Notes: a model not told the origin generated them from the sequence alone. A stretch of 64,000 bases of DNA from Myrica gale (GCA_963930655.1 OZ005607.1:17682374-17746373); one strand, 5' to 3'. Numbered from the stretch's first letter, positions 21,269-33,786 are shown. Made by a program: numbers and translations.

Positions 21269-22706
21269 GTTAGCCCCATAAGTTTGGGAAAAAATTGAAT
21301 AGGTAACCTTAATTTTCAATTCGGCGATTTATGACCCATTTCTTTCAAAACTCATCAATCTTAGCCCTCCGTCTAAATTCATCATTAAATCATACAATTT
21401 TGCGTCCACGTGTGTCACACGTGCCTCTATTCCATCTGAAATGACCAAGCGACCCTTGATAAGTTAGTGCTCCTTGACGTCTAATGTCCTTGTTCTGTCA
21501 AAGGCCAAAAACCCATTCTCGGTTGGAATTTTGTTTTTCCCGCTCACTGAACCAGACCATTAAAACGTATTTTGGGTTAACCCTTGCTCGGAGGAAGACA
21601 GAGACCAATTTCCCTCTCCCAAACCAGACACAAAGCCCCTCTTTTGAACTCCATTTCCCCCATTCACTCTGGGAAGACCAATTTCCTCCTCCCAGAACCA
21701 GATCTGCCACCAGTGAAGGCGATATCACTTCGAGATTTGCTCATTCCCAAGAAGAAAACCGAGGACCGAAGTAAATTTGTTGGCAGAGATTTATCCTTTA
21801 CAGTAAGCCACCAAACTGATACCCTAATATGATTATACTGGAATTAATTTGATTTATGATTGGATTTTGGGGATTTTAATTTGGTTTTTGTAGCAACTGG
21901 AACAATCACTTTGTTGGCATTTTAGGTGTTGGATGTTATGGAATGTTTCGGATGTTGGAAGGGTATTTATAGGCGTCTTATATGGTCCAAACGTGATAGT
22001 ATATTGCAACTTCTCTCTGGTGGCCTACAACATGTGGTCTAGAGCAATTGTTTGAAATTTTTTGTGAGCCATTCGACAACATGTGGACCCATAGTCATAA
22101 GACAATATCTGGTCCCACACTTTCATTGGTTGTCTAAACCCTTTTTAAATGGCGTGCGACAGATCATTAAAATACAATTTTGTCAAGTACCTACCATAAT
22201 TGAATGACAAAGAGCCATATTAATAACACTATCCGACCAAGTGTGCTGATTTTATTTCCCCTACAAATAAAATGGAAATTTAATGAGATAAGCTACATAC
22301 AAGCTGCCACCATTACCTAGTGCTTCTAGAAAATAAAACAAAATTCGAGTCGATCTACTTACTTTGGGGGAAGAACAATGTAGAAAGGCTAAACCTGCAG
22401 ATTGTAACAAGAAATTGCCAATCATAAATCAAAATGAACGCTTACTTCCTATCTGCTAGTATGAAGAAGTTTTGTGCAGTACCGGATTATATGTTTCACA
22501 TTGTTAGAACTCCACTCTGTTAGAATTTCACCATATGCATACCAGATCTAGTTTTTTAGTAAAGTTGCATATATTGGGTCTTTCTTAAATGCCCAATTGA
22601 ATGACAAAATGGAAAGAAATAAAGTAACAGAAGATGGGAAAGAACAAAACAAATACAAAAGTGAAACTATTGGCAGAACAAAACAAAGAATAAAACCAAC
22701 GCACAT
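21269..22706. other. Intergenic sequence with a GC-richer patch at 21480-21830
   Basis: The patch at 21480-21830 has open frames on the plus strand of 82 and 96 codons and ends near a donor-like ACAGTAAGCC (21800), so it could be a 5' exon. No protein family is recognised and codon usage gives no support. The remainder is AT-rich with nothing recognised. Confidence 0.25.
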
Positions 22707-23117
22707 GGATCCGGTTCGGTGCATGTACTCTACATCAGTGATCGTTTCCAGAAGGTATTCATAGTTGATCCAGTTCGGTGCATGTACTCTTACATTGCAC
22801 TCACTCGTCTGCTTAAGGTCATCACCTCAATGACGGAGTCCATCATTCCAACTTATAGAGACACAACGAGTGTAGACCTATTCATACATTATCATGTATC
22901 CTGGTCTAGAACAAAGTGAATTAACAAGGATCCGAAAAAGTCATACTCCTCGTCTCCGAATCATTAATCATTGGCCTGACTTTTCTACAATGTTGCTCAA
23001 CAATATGACATCTTATGTCATTGCACGTACCCAAAATAATATACGAGTGATTGATCAAAAACAATAATTATCTCATAATTATTCAAAATGATTGGTTTTG
23101 ACGGCATACATCTAACA
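22707..23117 (-). mobile_element. Copia LTR fragment
   Basis: Matches the right-hand third of the LTRs at 10350-10742 and 19165-19596, ending CATCTAACA. A short stretch including gttcggtgcatgtactct is repeated locally at about 22713 and 22771. No interior sequence attached. Confidence 0.75.
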
Positions 23118-23224
23118 CTCTACCTATAAAAGGATGACAAAGAAAAACCTTGGGGTTAATATGCACAAATACACAAATTATTTGGCCGAAACATATAGTT
23201 ATCAACTAGACAAAATGATAATTT

Positions 23225-23424
23225 ATTATAAGTTATGATCAATAGTAATAGTAAGAGATGCAAATCTTCTACAGGTTTAATCAACAATTCAAGAACATGA
23301 CAGTTCCCTTCTCATTCATCACATTCATTATAAGTTATGATCAATAGTAATAGTAAGAGATGCAAATCTTCTACAGGTTTAATCAACAATTCAAGAACAT
23401 GACAGTTCCCTTCTCATTCATCAC
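23225..23424. repeat. Near-perfect 103-bp tandem duplication
   Basis: The unit beginning attataagttatgatcaata occurs at 23225 and again at 23328 and runs about 97 bases with no difference seen up to catcac. It is the least diverged repeat in the window and so a recent event. No gene spans it. Confidence 0.9.
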
Positions 23425-23719
23425 TGCATTTTATTTTGTTCTTTCTTTTTTTACAATGTGGCGGTTGTAGGAATCCTACATAAAGATGCCATAGAGTCTC
23501 TACCACTTGTCTTTCTGCTTGGTTAAAATATTTCCAGAGATAGTGATAGCAACTTCAATTGTAGAAGGATAAAATATTGTGGAAGAGTAAAGATGATGGA
23601 CACATCTCAGTATTCTAAAGTTGATGAATAAGATTGTACTTTTTAATCCAGGAAATATCCCATCCATCAGGAACAAAAACACTGAATCTCATATTAATAT
23701 CCTCAACTAGTTGTACGAG

Positions 23720-23935
23720 CTGTAAAATACATTGTGGCTTGAATATTGTAAATTACAATTATATAGGCAATTAATTGTACGAGCTGTAAAATACCCTTCA
23801 AATAAAATAAATAATAACTAATAGTTTTATAAATTAATTGGTTTAGAAAAAAGAAAATTCTAAATAATTACTAAGAGTTTTGCAAAGAATGAAGCCACAT
23901 TCGAATAGTCAATAGAATTAATATATATAGATGGT
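23720..23935 (-). promoter_or_regulatory. Peptide-gene promoter block, copy A (proximal part)
   Basis: Matches 47395-47620 and 61500-61720, the promoter of the cysteine-rich peptide gene. The minus-strand TATA box GCCTATATAAT (complement of about 23757-23767) is conserved. No peptide coding sequence lies downstream at 23450-23719. The block is cut at about 23935 by the caulimovirid fossil and resumes at about 29480. Confidence 0.8.
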
Positions 23936-26900
23936 TCATATCTTATTCCCCAATATACTGTTGATCATATTGAAAATATCATTGATGAAGCATTGTTTGA
24001 AGAATACGATTCTGACATATCACATCATTCAGACCATAACACCTAAGATCATACTATTTTACATTCTTTAAGATTAAATATTAAATCTATGGGTCGTGAT
24101 ATGATGGAAGGTGCTCAATACCTTGCCATTTATATAGACTCCATTATAAATTAATGAAGATGACTCTTGATCCTAGTTCTAAGGTTCGTCTTCATTATAG
24201 TGAAACTTTACTTTTAACTACTTGTAATGAATTTTCAAATATTACTATTACTAAAATGATACAATGGGATGACGTTATTACCCAATAATTGGAATTACTT
24301 TCGATTGTACCCCCTCCTAATAAAAAAGAAAATAAAGAAATTGAATATTTTACTCAATATACTAATGGATCTGTATTTTATCTTTTAATAAAGATAATAT
24401 TAATAATTTATCTAATAGATTTTTTACTGCATCTATTTCATCTTTATCACCTTCTACAAGCTCTAGAAATTTTAAATATGCTTTTAATTCATTCCGCCCA
24501 AGTACTTCTTCTATACCTCCATATATTCCTCCACATAGTATAAAATCTGATCATTCTATTCAATTACCTATATACGATAATCAAATAGAACCACCTGATA
24601 AAAATTCTTCTACTCAATCTGAAATTATGTCTTTACAACGATCTCATTTAAAACATGTTTTACAAAATGATTTTATCCTCAATAAAGAAATACTTCGAAA
24701 AAGATTTTGAATCTTTAGAAAATATGACTAAAAGAATTTGGTTTTTAAACTCTTATGATCAAATAGATCAAGCTTGCATTAGAAATGTATATTATAATCA
24801 TATGACTTCTGTCAAACAACATATACCTTTCTTTTCATGGTTTGAACAATATCTTCCTACTTTAAATGTTCTTACTAAAGACATACTGCGGTTAACTACT
24901 TATAGTAAAAATATATATGAATTCTACCCTCCTACAACTACCATTAGCCTTGATCATCAATCTAAACAATATTTTGGTACTCCTTATAATGTCAATACTT
25001 TAAACCATAATGATAAAAACTTTGATAATATTATTCAACAAAATAATTATACTAATGTTTATCTACAACTAGTAGGAATTCATTTATCTAAAATTGAAAA
25101 TTTAATTAAACCTTATCACCTTCTAAAATAGCAAAACCGCAACCTATGTTTATACCCTAATAATTACCCCCAATGTCTCCTTTTAATTCTGTTGATTCAA
25201 ACACTGAAAAATTAGATAAAATAAATGAAATGCTTGCAAAATTATCATTAAAAGATAAAAATTCTGCTTCTTCTTCTAAATTACAAGTTTTAAATCAATA
25301 TAATTCATCTTCTAGTTTAATATCTGAAGAATATGATACTAATACTAATGTAAATGAGGATATAATATTGCTAACTTAGAATCACAATTTCAAGAAGATT
25401 TAAATATTAATAAAATGCATACATCTAAATCAAAAAATGAATCGAAATATTATAATCTAAATCGACGAAATTACGATCCACGACCTACTCCTCCTGATTT
25501 ACAATATGAAGAAAGACATTTATCTTCTACCTCAACATTTTCTGCAGATAATTTATATGAATGAAATATTGATGCTATTTCTAAATATGAAATTCTTAAT
25601 ATTTTAAATGAAATGGCTATGTATGCTAATGTGTTAAGAAATAGTGGCCATACTGAATAGGAAGCTGCAAACTGTTTAATAACTGGTTTTACAGGTTAAT
25701 TAAAACATTGGTGGGATAGATATTTAACAGAAAATTAAAGAAGTACAATACAAAATGCTATTAAAAGAGATAATGATAATAATCCTGTTCTTTCTAATGG
25801 TAAACAAGTTCCACATGCTGTTAATACACTATTATATACTATTACAAAAAAATTTGTTGGTGCACCTGATATTTATAGAGAACGAGCTTCTAATTTTCTT
25901 TTAAATCTTAAATGCCCTACTATGGCTGATTTTCGTTGGTATAAAGATGTATTTTTATCTAAAGTTTATTGCGTGATGATTATAATCAAGTTTTTTGGAA
26001 AAAAAAAACTAATTGCTGGTTTACCTTATTATTTTGCTCAAAAAGTTCGTATTAATCTATCTAATGATGATGGTGTAATAATAAAGTATGACCAATACAC
26101 TTATGCTGAAATAATAAGTATTATAAATTGAACTGGTTTACTTATATGTAACGATTTAAAATTAAAGAAAAACTTTAGAATCTGAGAAAAAGTATACTTA
26201 TAAAGAATTAGGTTTCTTTTGTGAACAATATGGTTATTTTAATCTCATTGCCCCTTCTAAAAGACGTAAAAAAATTATTATGATAATAATAAATCTTTCT
26301 ATAAATATAGAAAAAGATATTAACATTATAAAAAAAAAAGATAAACCTCAAACTTCTACCCGAAAACCAAAAAATAAATCAAAGGAAAAAAGATATAACT
26401 TGTTGGAAATGTGGAAAAACTGATCATTTTGCTAATAAATGTTATGTTAAAAACCAAATAAAAGAATTGGATGTTTCCCTTGAAATTAAATTAAAAATCA
26501 ATTACGTATAATATTTTTAGCTCAACAACCTCCAAATAATATGCATACTTGTTCTTCTTCTTCCTCTTCTTATGTTGTTTCTTCTTCTCACAATGATGAA
26601 ATACAGTTATGGACAATTGTACATGTAAGAAATAAATATTATTTGTTTTATCCAAATCTGATCAATTATTATTAGATGCTATTACTCAAATAAAAGATCT
26701 AGAAATACAACAAACTTATCTTTTAAAAATGAAAGACTTAGAAAAACAACCTTCTCATTCTCATCGTACTAATAATGTAATACCAGATACCTATTATGAT
26801 TATAGTAAAATACTAGTACGATTTACTTCTAATACTAAACCTGTAAGTGATTTACAAAAGGAAATTCAAATTCTTAAATAAGAAATAAAACAATTACAAA

Positions 26901-28864
26901 ACAATTTAGATTATGGTGCTGATCTAAATTGTATACAAGAAGGATTAATTGATTCTAAATACTTTGAAAAATCAACAGAAAAACTTTCCCAAGCCAATGG
27001 TAGGAAAAATGACAATTATTTACAAAATACCTACTGTCCATATTTGTAACCATGGATTTTGTTTCCAAAAATATTTTGTTTTAGTAAAAAAATTAGCTTC
27101 AAATGTTATATTAAGAAATCATTTTCTTTCTCTGTTATAAACCACTTCTCGAGTTTTAGGTCATTAAGTTACTTTTGATTTTTATTATCCTCCTTTTACA
27201 AGAGATATTCAAGCTTTAAAAAATATTTCCATAACTAAAGAAATTAATATTTTAAATCAAACACAATTAATCGTAAAAAAAAACATTTAAATTTTTTACA
27301 AAAAGAAATTTTGTATAAACAAATAGAAGAACAAATTAGAGATGAGCAAATCCAACAAGATATACAGAAATATCAACAATTATTAGAACATACTATTTGT
27401 TATTCTGTACCTAATGCTTTTTGGAATATAAAACAACATATAATAATTCTTCCGTATGAACCTGGATTTTCTGAAAATGAAATACCTACTAAAGCTAGAC
27501 CAATGCAAATGAATCAAGAATATTTTGAAGTATGTAAAAAGAAATACAATCTTTATAATAAAAAGGTTTAGTACGTCCTTCTAAATCCCCTTCTAAATCC
27601 CCTTGGAGTTGTGCTATTTTTTATGTTATGAATAATGCTGAAAAAGAATGTGTTGTACCTCGTCTTGTTATAAATTATAAACCTTTAAATAAAGCCTTAC
27701 GATCGATAAGATATCTCATTCTTAATAAAAAAAATATACTTAATCTTTTCATTGGTGAATTTTATAAAGATTTACGAAAAATATGCAAACCACTATTTAA
27801 TCGTTTAAAGAAAAAACCGTTACCTTGGACTGATCATCATACAACAATAGTAAAACAAATTAAAAAACATGTTAAACATTTACCATGTTTAGGCATTGCA
27901 TCACCACATGCATTCAAAATAGTAGAAACAGATGCATCAAATATTGGATACGGCGGCATATTAAAACAATGCATGCATGACACTAATAAAGAACAAATAG
28001 TAAGATATCATTCTCATGCATGGAATACTACACAATAGAAATATAGTACTGTTAAACAAGAAGTACTGGCAATTGTTCTTTGTGTTTCAAAATTCCAAGA
28101 TGGTTTATTAAATCATAAATTTTTTATTCGTGTCAATTGTCATTCAACAAAAGATATTTTATTAAAGGATGTCAAAAATCTTGCTTCAAAACATCTTTTT
28201 GCCCGATGGCAAGAAAATCTTTCAGCTTTTGATTTTGACATTTTCTATATCAAAGGATTTAATCATTCAATCCATGATTTTTTAACTCGTGAATTTCTAC
28301 AGGGAAAATGAGTTCTTCTTCAAATAAAAAATCATCTACTTTTCAGTTAGATAATGCTTTTCCTCTGTTACCTCCTTTTCTTTTTCGTGGTACTATTCCT
28401 AGACCACGTCCAGCATCTTTACCAATAAATAATCAATTTATTGTTTTAGGCCAAATACCACGAATAACAGGACCACGTGTCCCTCCTCCTCTTCATTCGA
28501 TGAACTCTACTTTCAGTCAAAAATTAATATCCTCACCTTCAGCATCATCTCCTCCTTTACCTAATACGAGTCCATTGATTCCTAAATCATATATCAGACA
28601 TGTGTGTTATGTTGAAGATCCATATCATACACTGAGTGATTCATACCAAACAACATCCTAAATATTACCTCCAGGCTGGAACTATGTTCATAAAATACCA
28701 TGTTTACACAAGCTTTTTATCAACATATTTTTCAAGATACTAAATCTGTTAAATTCGAAAAAAGTCAATGTAAATATGATCCTTCAAATATTGGTTTTTC
28801 AAAATTTACTATTCGAAGGATAATTTCTTCAAAAGAATGGGGTCAGCCATCGACTCCTCAAGCT

Positions 28865-29046
28865 TTGTTGTATTTGCTCACCTTTAATTTGTTCTTCTAT
28901 TTGCTTATACAAAATTTATTTTTGTAAAAAATTTAAATGTTGCTTTTTATGATTAATTTTTGTTTGATTTAAAATATTAATTTCTTTAGTTTTGCTAATA
29001 TTTTTTAAAGCTTGAATATCTCTTGTAAAAGGAGGATAATAAAAAT
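28865..29046 (-). repeat. Inverted internal duplicate within the caulimovirid fossil
   Basis: Read on the minus strand this stretch matches about 27178-27350 of the same element (for example ttattatcctccttttacaa and ttcaagctttaaaaaatatt). Such inverted pieces are common in endogenous caulimovirids, which often integrate as rearranged concatemers. Confidence 0.75.
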
Positions 29047-29435
29047 ATCTTAATTATCTGAAGAAGATACTGTTGCGTCCAGTTCATTTCTAGATTTCAA
29101 CTCTCATTATGAAATCAATGCTGAAGATCCTTTTGACGGATATGACATGGACCTTTCAATTGAAGAAATAGAAGCTCTCCAGAGATCATATGAAGGATAA
29201 CTGCATGGCGTAAGGATAGCATGGTCATTTTCAAAATATCAGAGTAAAGCTGCCGACAGTCACTGTTCAAGTTACTATTCATCCCGACATATCACTGTAG
29301 CAGTCACTGTTCTCGACAAGAATATTGTTTATGTCTTCCCAAAGATACCCCTGGTACTGTTTACTTTCATTTCTTCCAAAAATACCATTTACTGTACAAA
29401 ATATCAAAGGATATCTTGAGTCTTCTCTCTTATCT

Positions 29436-29480
29436 CTTTTTCTATATAACTCGACCTCGTTTCTCATTTCAGACAGCATG
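29436..29480 (+). promoter_or_regulatory. TATA-type promoter of the caulimovirid fossil
   Basis: TCTATATAACTCGACCTC at about 29441-29458 follows a non-coding stretch downstream of the last viral ORF, where caulimovirids keep their genomic promoter. Identification rests on position and the TATATAA core. Confidence 0.45.
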
Positions 29481-30960
29481 TGGTAAGAGAGCGAATAAAG
29501 GTAAAATAAATAACTGTAAGGGTTAATGGCCGAATCTGTAGCTAAAGGTCAAGTCAATAAATAAAATAAACAATTTCTATCAAACTAGTTATTAGGTCAT
29601 ATATTTGACCAATTTTGTCCAGAAACACCTTGAAACGACAATCCCCACAATTAATTTTGTAAATTATTTTGTATGGTCATTATATAGTCTATTTTTACTT
29701 TTATTTTATGGGGCAATTACGAGGAAAATTAATATGTTACACCCAGCTTTTGTTTACTAGATTCAAATGTATCTAAATATGACAAAGGCATAATCGAGTT
29801 GAGAGAGCTTAATGACGAACTCCAAATACTTGAATTAGCCTTAAAGTCTAACAATATTGTAATTTCAATCTAATTAAGCAAGTTGGCTTAGAAAATTCCA
29901 ACCAATAGTTTGTCTTAATACGCAAACTATACTCTGTTACTTTGAAGTAAAGTGAGGAATTAACTAATAACGATTCAAAATTTTACATATTTATTAGTTC
30001 TGTTGTGTTAGGTAATATTATATATAAACAATTGTTTCAATTAATTGTATTGTATGTGGCTTGATCTTGAACAGGCAATTGTAGGAGTAAACACTTGGAA
30101 ATATATAGAAGGCAAATTTGCGTGTACAGTACTTATTAATTTAAAGTATGGTCTTATAAATATAAAGTATGGTCATTCATCAATAAAGTGACTCTTTGGT
30201 TTAACAAAGTGTGGTCATTAGATTTTAAATTAATCTTACGTACTCCATGTGGAATATTATATATATATAACTAAAAATAGGAATATTGTCGACCGGCCCA
30301 TGCACGGATCATATCTTTGATCAAACCACCCATTTCAAAAGTGTCCAACAAAAATACTGGTTTAGAAGAGAAAATTATAAATAACGATGAAGCTACAATC
30401 GCTGCAATATTTTAATAATTGATATAAATTTTTTCTAATAGATTTGCCAGCCGTGGCAGCTTCTCCCCCCAACAGAAAATTGGTTACTGCAACATTTCTA
30501 CTTGAAGCACAATTATGACTTGAATATTGTAAATAAATAAATAACTAAGAGTAATGTAAATATTGGTTTAGAAAAAAGAAAATTATAAATAATTACTAAG
30601 AGTTTTGCAGACGATGAAGCGCGGGCATTCGAAACCATGATAGAATATAACATGTTTACCACTTTAAAAAAAAAATGACTGGGCTTTCTTGCTTCATCCA
30701 TTAATGGACGTACCCAGAAAGAATTCACGCCTTAGAAATGAATAAAGGTAAATAAATAACTGTAAAGGAAAATTCCAAATATGTTGCTTAAGGCCCGAAT
30801 TCGTTGCTAAGGGTAAAGTAAATAAATAAAATCTACCAGACTCGTTATTTGATCATATATTCAACCAATATAATTTAGTTGTACACTTTGAAAGATAATC
30901 CCTATAGTAATTGTAAACTATTTTATATATAGTTTTCAATCTAATTCCTTTATTTTTTTG
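29481..30960 (-). repeat. Peptide-gene promoter/upstream block, copy A (distal part)
   Basis: Continues the block cut at 23935. 29495-30290 matches 47670-47854 plus 55343-55770, and also 61795-62400. 30300-30960 matches 55765-56160 and is itself a second, decayed promoter-like unit (caattatgacttgaatattg near 30509). At 29671-29675 the gtatg that became the target duplication of the element at 47855-55342 lies in undisturbed context. No coding sequence. Confidence 0.8.
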
Positions 30961-31455
30961 GGTAAAATATTTGTTGCACTTAGTCTCTATGCATGGAGTT
31001 CGGACCGATATGACCCACTTATATAAGAAAGATTCAAATTAAAACTGATTTGGTCTGAATTCTCTTGTTAAATTTCGACTAAATTACTCCATTAATGCTT
31101 GGGGTTTGCGCTACTCCTAGATTAGTCCTTATGGTAACTTTTTTCCCACTGGTACCCGTAAGGTTCGAACCAGTTCCCATTTTCATCCTTCCATTAACTT
31201 GTTTAACGGAAGTTACCGACATGGCTAATTAATGTCTACCACGTCACACATATTTAGAACCAACCACACGTCGAAACGGACACGCGTTAAATATGCTACC
31301 AAACTTAATTAAATTAAATGCCTATGTAAAAAATTCCCAAACCACTTGGACGTTGATTGGACTCGTACAGACTAAAAATCCCTAAATGCTAAAGTTGATG
31401 AAAAATGAGTATTCGTTGCTGAGGGAGAGAGTGAAGGGATATCTGCTACTAAGGG
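30945..31455. repeat. Dispersed repeat R2, copy 1
   Basis: About 500 bases match 45345-45870, beginning tctaattcctttattttttt and including gtgcacttagtctctatgca-like and ggacacgcgttaaatatgct blocks. It follows the promoter block directly. In the second copy the right end leads into an acidic reading frame. Nature not proven; possibly the end of a Mutator-like element. Confidence 0.65.
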
Positions 31456-31467
31456 GGTATTGGGTAA

Positions 31468-32623
31468 CAGTGGCGGTACCAGGATTAAAATTTAAGGGTG
31501 GCAAACATTAAAGGCTAAATGACAAAAAAAAACATTTCCTTCGCAATGTAAAAAGTTGTCTTAGAGTTATAATGTCGAAAATTAAGGACTAAAAACATTA
31601 AAAAAATTAGAATACAAGTATCGTACTATGTACTGCGACTGAGAGGTGAAAATTGGATCAGATGACTTTGCATCTTCTAAAAATGTTGCAAAATGACTTC
31701 ATTCTAAATAGTTTTAAACACTTCTTACTCGATGTACAATTTTGCAATCATTCATCAAGTCATTTCTCATCCTATTACGCAAATCACTCTTGAAGATCTT
31801 TATTGCAGAAAGCAGTCTTTCGACGGTTGTAGTCACAACTGGTATGATCTATGTCAACTTGATAAGTTGATAAATTAATGGAAATAAAGTATTATTTTTT
31901 TGTCTCAACCATCTTCATACTAAGACTTTCAATATCTTTAAGCTAAAAAAAACTTCAATTCTTGTAATATCTCTAATATATGTATTAAACTGATTTTTAA
32001 ATATCATATGTATCAAATCCATAACAGGTGATTGACTATAATTGCAACAGATCCCCAAATTAATATGAATCTCTACAGATTATACACAGCGTATGCGTTC
32101 AAAGTTTTATTTTCCTTTTATTTTCTTTTCGTTTACTTTCTTTTCTGACGCCTTCAAAATCATTATTAATCCTCTTGCCTGATGCACTACTCAATGCCAC
32201 ATGAAATGAGTTACAGTTCCGTTTGTCACGAGCATAACGCATCACTACCTTAAGTGCTACGCAGAACTTTTCCAACCTCTGACGAGCACGCTGCATACTG
32301 CCACACACATTTTCATTAAATATTCACGCTACCTCGAAACGAATGTATGATGGTTGGGGTCAATCTGCACTAATGATTATAACTTGTTTCTTCGGTTGTC
32401 CTCTTTAGATATTTGTTCTACTTTTATCCTGTAGCTTTTCTCCCTGCGTAATGAAGGACCCCATCTCAGCCGTGCACACTTCCATACTCTGTGACTCTGT
32501 GCCATCAGTTGGTCAGGAGCCCTTTGACTGTGCTAAACAACGTGCAAACACATGTAAAATGTTTTTTTTGGGCGGAGCAACGGGTAGCGGCCGACCTGGT
32601 TTGCTACCCTGCATCCGCCACTG
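31468..32623 (-). mobile_element. Non-autonomous hAT-like (TTF-type) element
   Basis: Terminal inverted repeats CAGTGGCGGTACCAGG (31468) and, at the right end, the inverse of CAGTGGCGGATGCAGG (ending 32623) enclose 1.16 kb. Inside, the minus strand at about 31855-31700 reads TVERLLSAIKIFKSDLRNRM, the hAT dimerisation motif of TTF-type transposases (TVERxFSAMKIVKTxLRNRM). The catalytic part is absent. Expected 8-bp target duplications are not seen (ttgggtaa versus ctcatgag), so either a flank has been lost or the ends come from different insertions. Confidence 0.7.
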
Positions 32624-32767
32624 CTCATGAGTATAATTCCCCATATATGAATATATAGATGATAATTTTGTACTGAATTATATACATTTTCCTACATACT
32701 TTTTCAAATTCTGTTCCTATTTATACATTAAAGACTTCCATTGATCAAGGTCGTGATCCAAGCTTTC

Positions 32768-33561
32768 TTAATTTGATCCTATAAAATCTGATTCTTCTGA
32801 TCCGTTAGAATGTTGCTCCTCGATGACTCGACCAAAAACCTTCCCGCAAAAAGAACAGCATCTGCGATAAATATATAGGTAACGGCCCCTCCATATCAGA
32901 AGAAGAATTGAGCGAAAAAGGAGAAAGATAAATCATACGTAAAGACTCACTGCCATTATTGAGAAGCCATGAAAGCACTTACATGAAGTCACCACTGAGT
33001 TCTGTCCAGCGGGTTTGGAGACAGTGAGTGCACCAGTACGTCATCTTGGTGCTGGTTTTGCCGTGTGACCGCCTGAAACTCACAAGAATGTTATTGGCCC
33101 TAAACTCACAAGAATTCAAAACGTAAATATTGAGAATTAATGGACGTACCCTGGAAGGAGCTGGTTGCCTTGATCGGTAGCTTTCTTGGAACCGTCAGTT
33201 GACAAATTGCTTTCATGGATCACTGTACTGGAAGAACTACAAAACGGATCTGTTCCCGTGCTACCCAGTCGCCTTTTCTTTACACTTTTCATTCTTTTCA
33301 ATCGAGCTTTCTTCATGTAAGAAGTTCTTCGGACCCCGACTTCACCAAGAACCTTCCCACATATAGGACACGCTCTGCAACACAACAGCTTGGGTCTGTG
33401 AGAAGAAAGCAGATCACAAGAATAAATTAATGACTAAGCTTGAGAAAACAACGGTCGAGAGTCGATATTTTCTCGGGATCAAGAAGCAATGAAAGCACTT
33501 ACAGTAAGCCGTTAATGCAGTCGTCCCAGCAGCTTTTGAGACACTGGCTGCACCACCCCAT
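32768..33561 (-). CDS. Predicted protein with two TFIIB/BRF-type zinc ribbons
   Basis: Four exons on the minus strand keep one frame through three GT-AG introns: 33503-33561, 33150-33395, 32983-33072 and 32768-32861 (introns of 107, 77 and 121 bases, donors GTAAGT, GTACGT, GTAAGT). The 162-residue product starts MGWCSQC. Ribbon 1 has C4, C7 and CPICGKVLGE (C29, C32); ribbon 2 has WCTHC (C116, C119) and CCSFCGKVFGR (C134, C137). W-C-x2-C ... C-x2-C-G-x-V-L/F is the N-terminal zinc ribbon of plant BRF1/TFIIB-like RNA polymerase factors. A basic stretch lies at residues 42-62. No cyclin repeats follow, which full factors need. Exons 3-4 look like a copy of exons 1-2, each opening with an ATG just before the WC motif, so two tandem small genes are the alternative. 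Function unknown; role in Pol III transcription is only inferred. Confidence 0.65.
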
Positions 33562-33786
33562 TGTTGTTCCCCTTTGCTATATGCGTGAGCACTTCGAGGA
33601 ATTGCCCTCAAATACAGACCAGATTGCTTCCTTTCCAAGCAAAACTTAGGAATCGTATTACTTTTATAAGTGGTTAGTAGGAGGGTCTCCAATTAAGGCG
33701 GTAGAATCGAAAGATACGTACAAAAAGGAAATTAAGGAATTACTTGTCGCTTGGACACAATCAATCACCCAAAGTAGCATCCACGT

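Larger units (their letters stand above)
23936..29480 (+). mobile_element. Endogenous caulimovirid (pararetrovirus) fossil, broken
   Basis: Plus-strand parts follow Caulimoviridae order: a region resembling the end of a movement protein (to about 24600), a coat-protein region with zinc knuckle (CWKCGKTDHFANKC, 26401-26442), a protease region (about 26900-27140), reverse transcriptase pieces (27290-27720), RNase H (TDASNIGYGGILKQC and later, 27925-28310), a following ORF resembling the translational-activator region (28308-28870) and a promoter-like intergenic region. The layout resembles petu- or solendoviruses more than badnaviruses; genus is uncertain. It is very AT-rich and has dozens of breaks, so it is old. 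It carries an inverted copy of an internal piece (28865-29046) and sits in a copy of the peptide-gene promoter block. Confidence 0.85.

Noticed and set aside
21484-21832. Possible first exon on the plus strand
   Set aside because: No family match, no second exon identified and no promoter signal; kept only as a note under the intergenic entry.
33414-33692. 92-codon minus-strand frame overlapping the zinc-ribbon gene
   Set aside because: Different frame from the spliced model and reads through intron 1; no ribbon cysteines in register.
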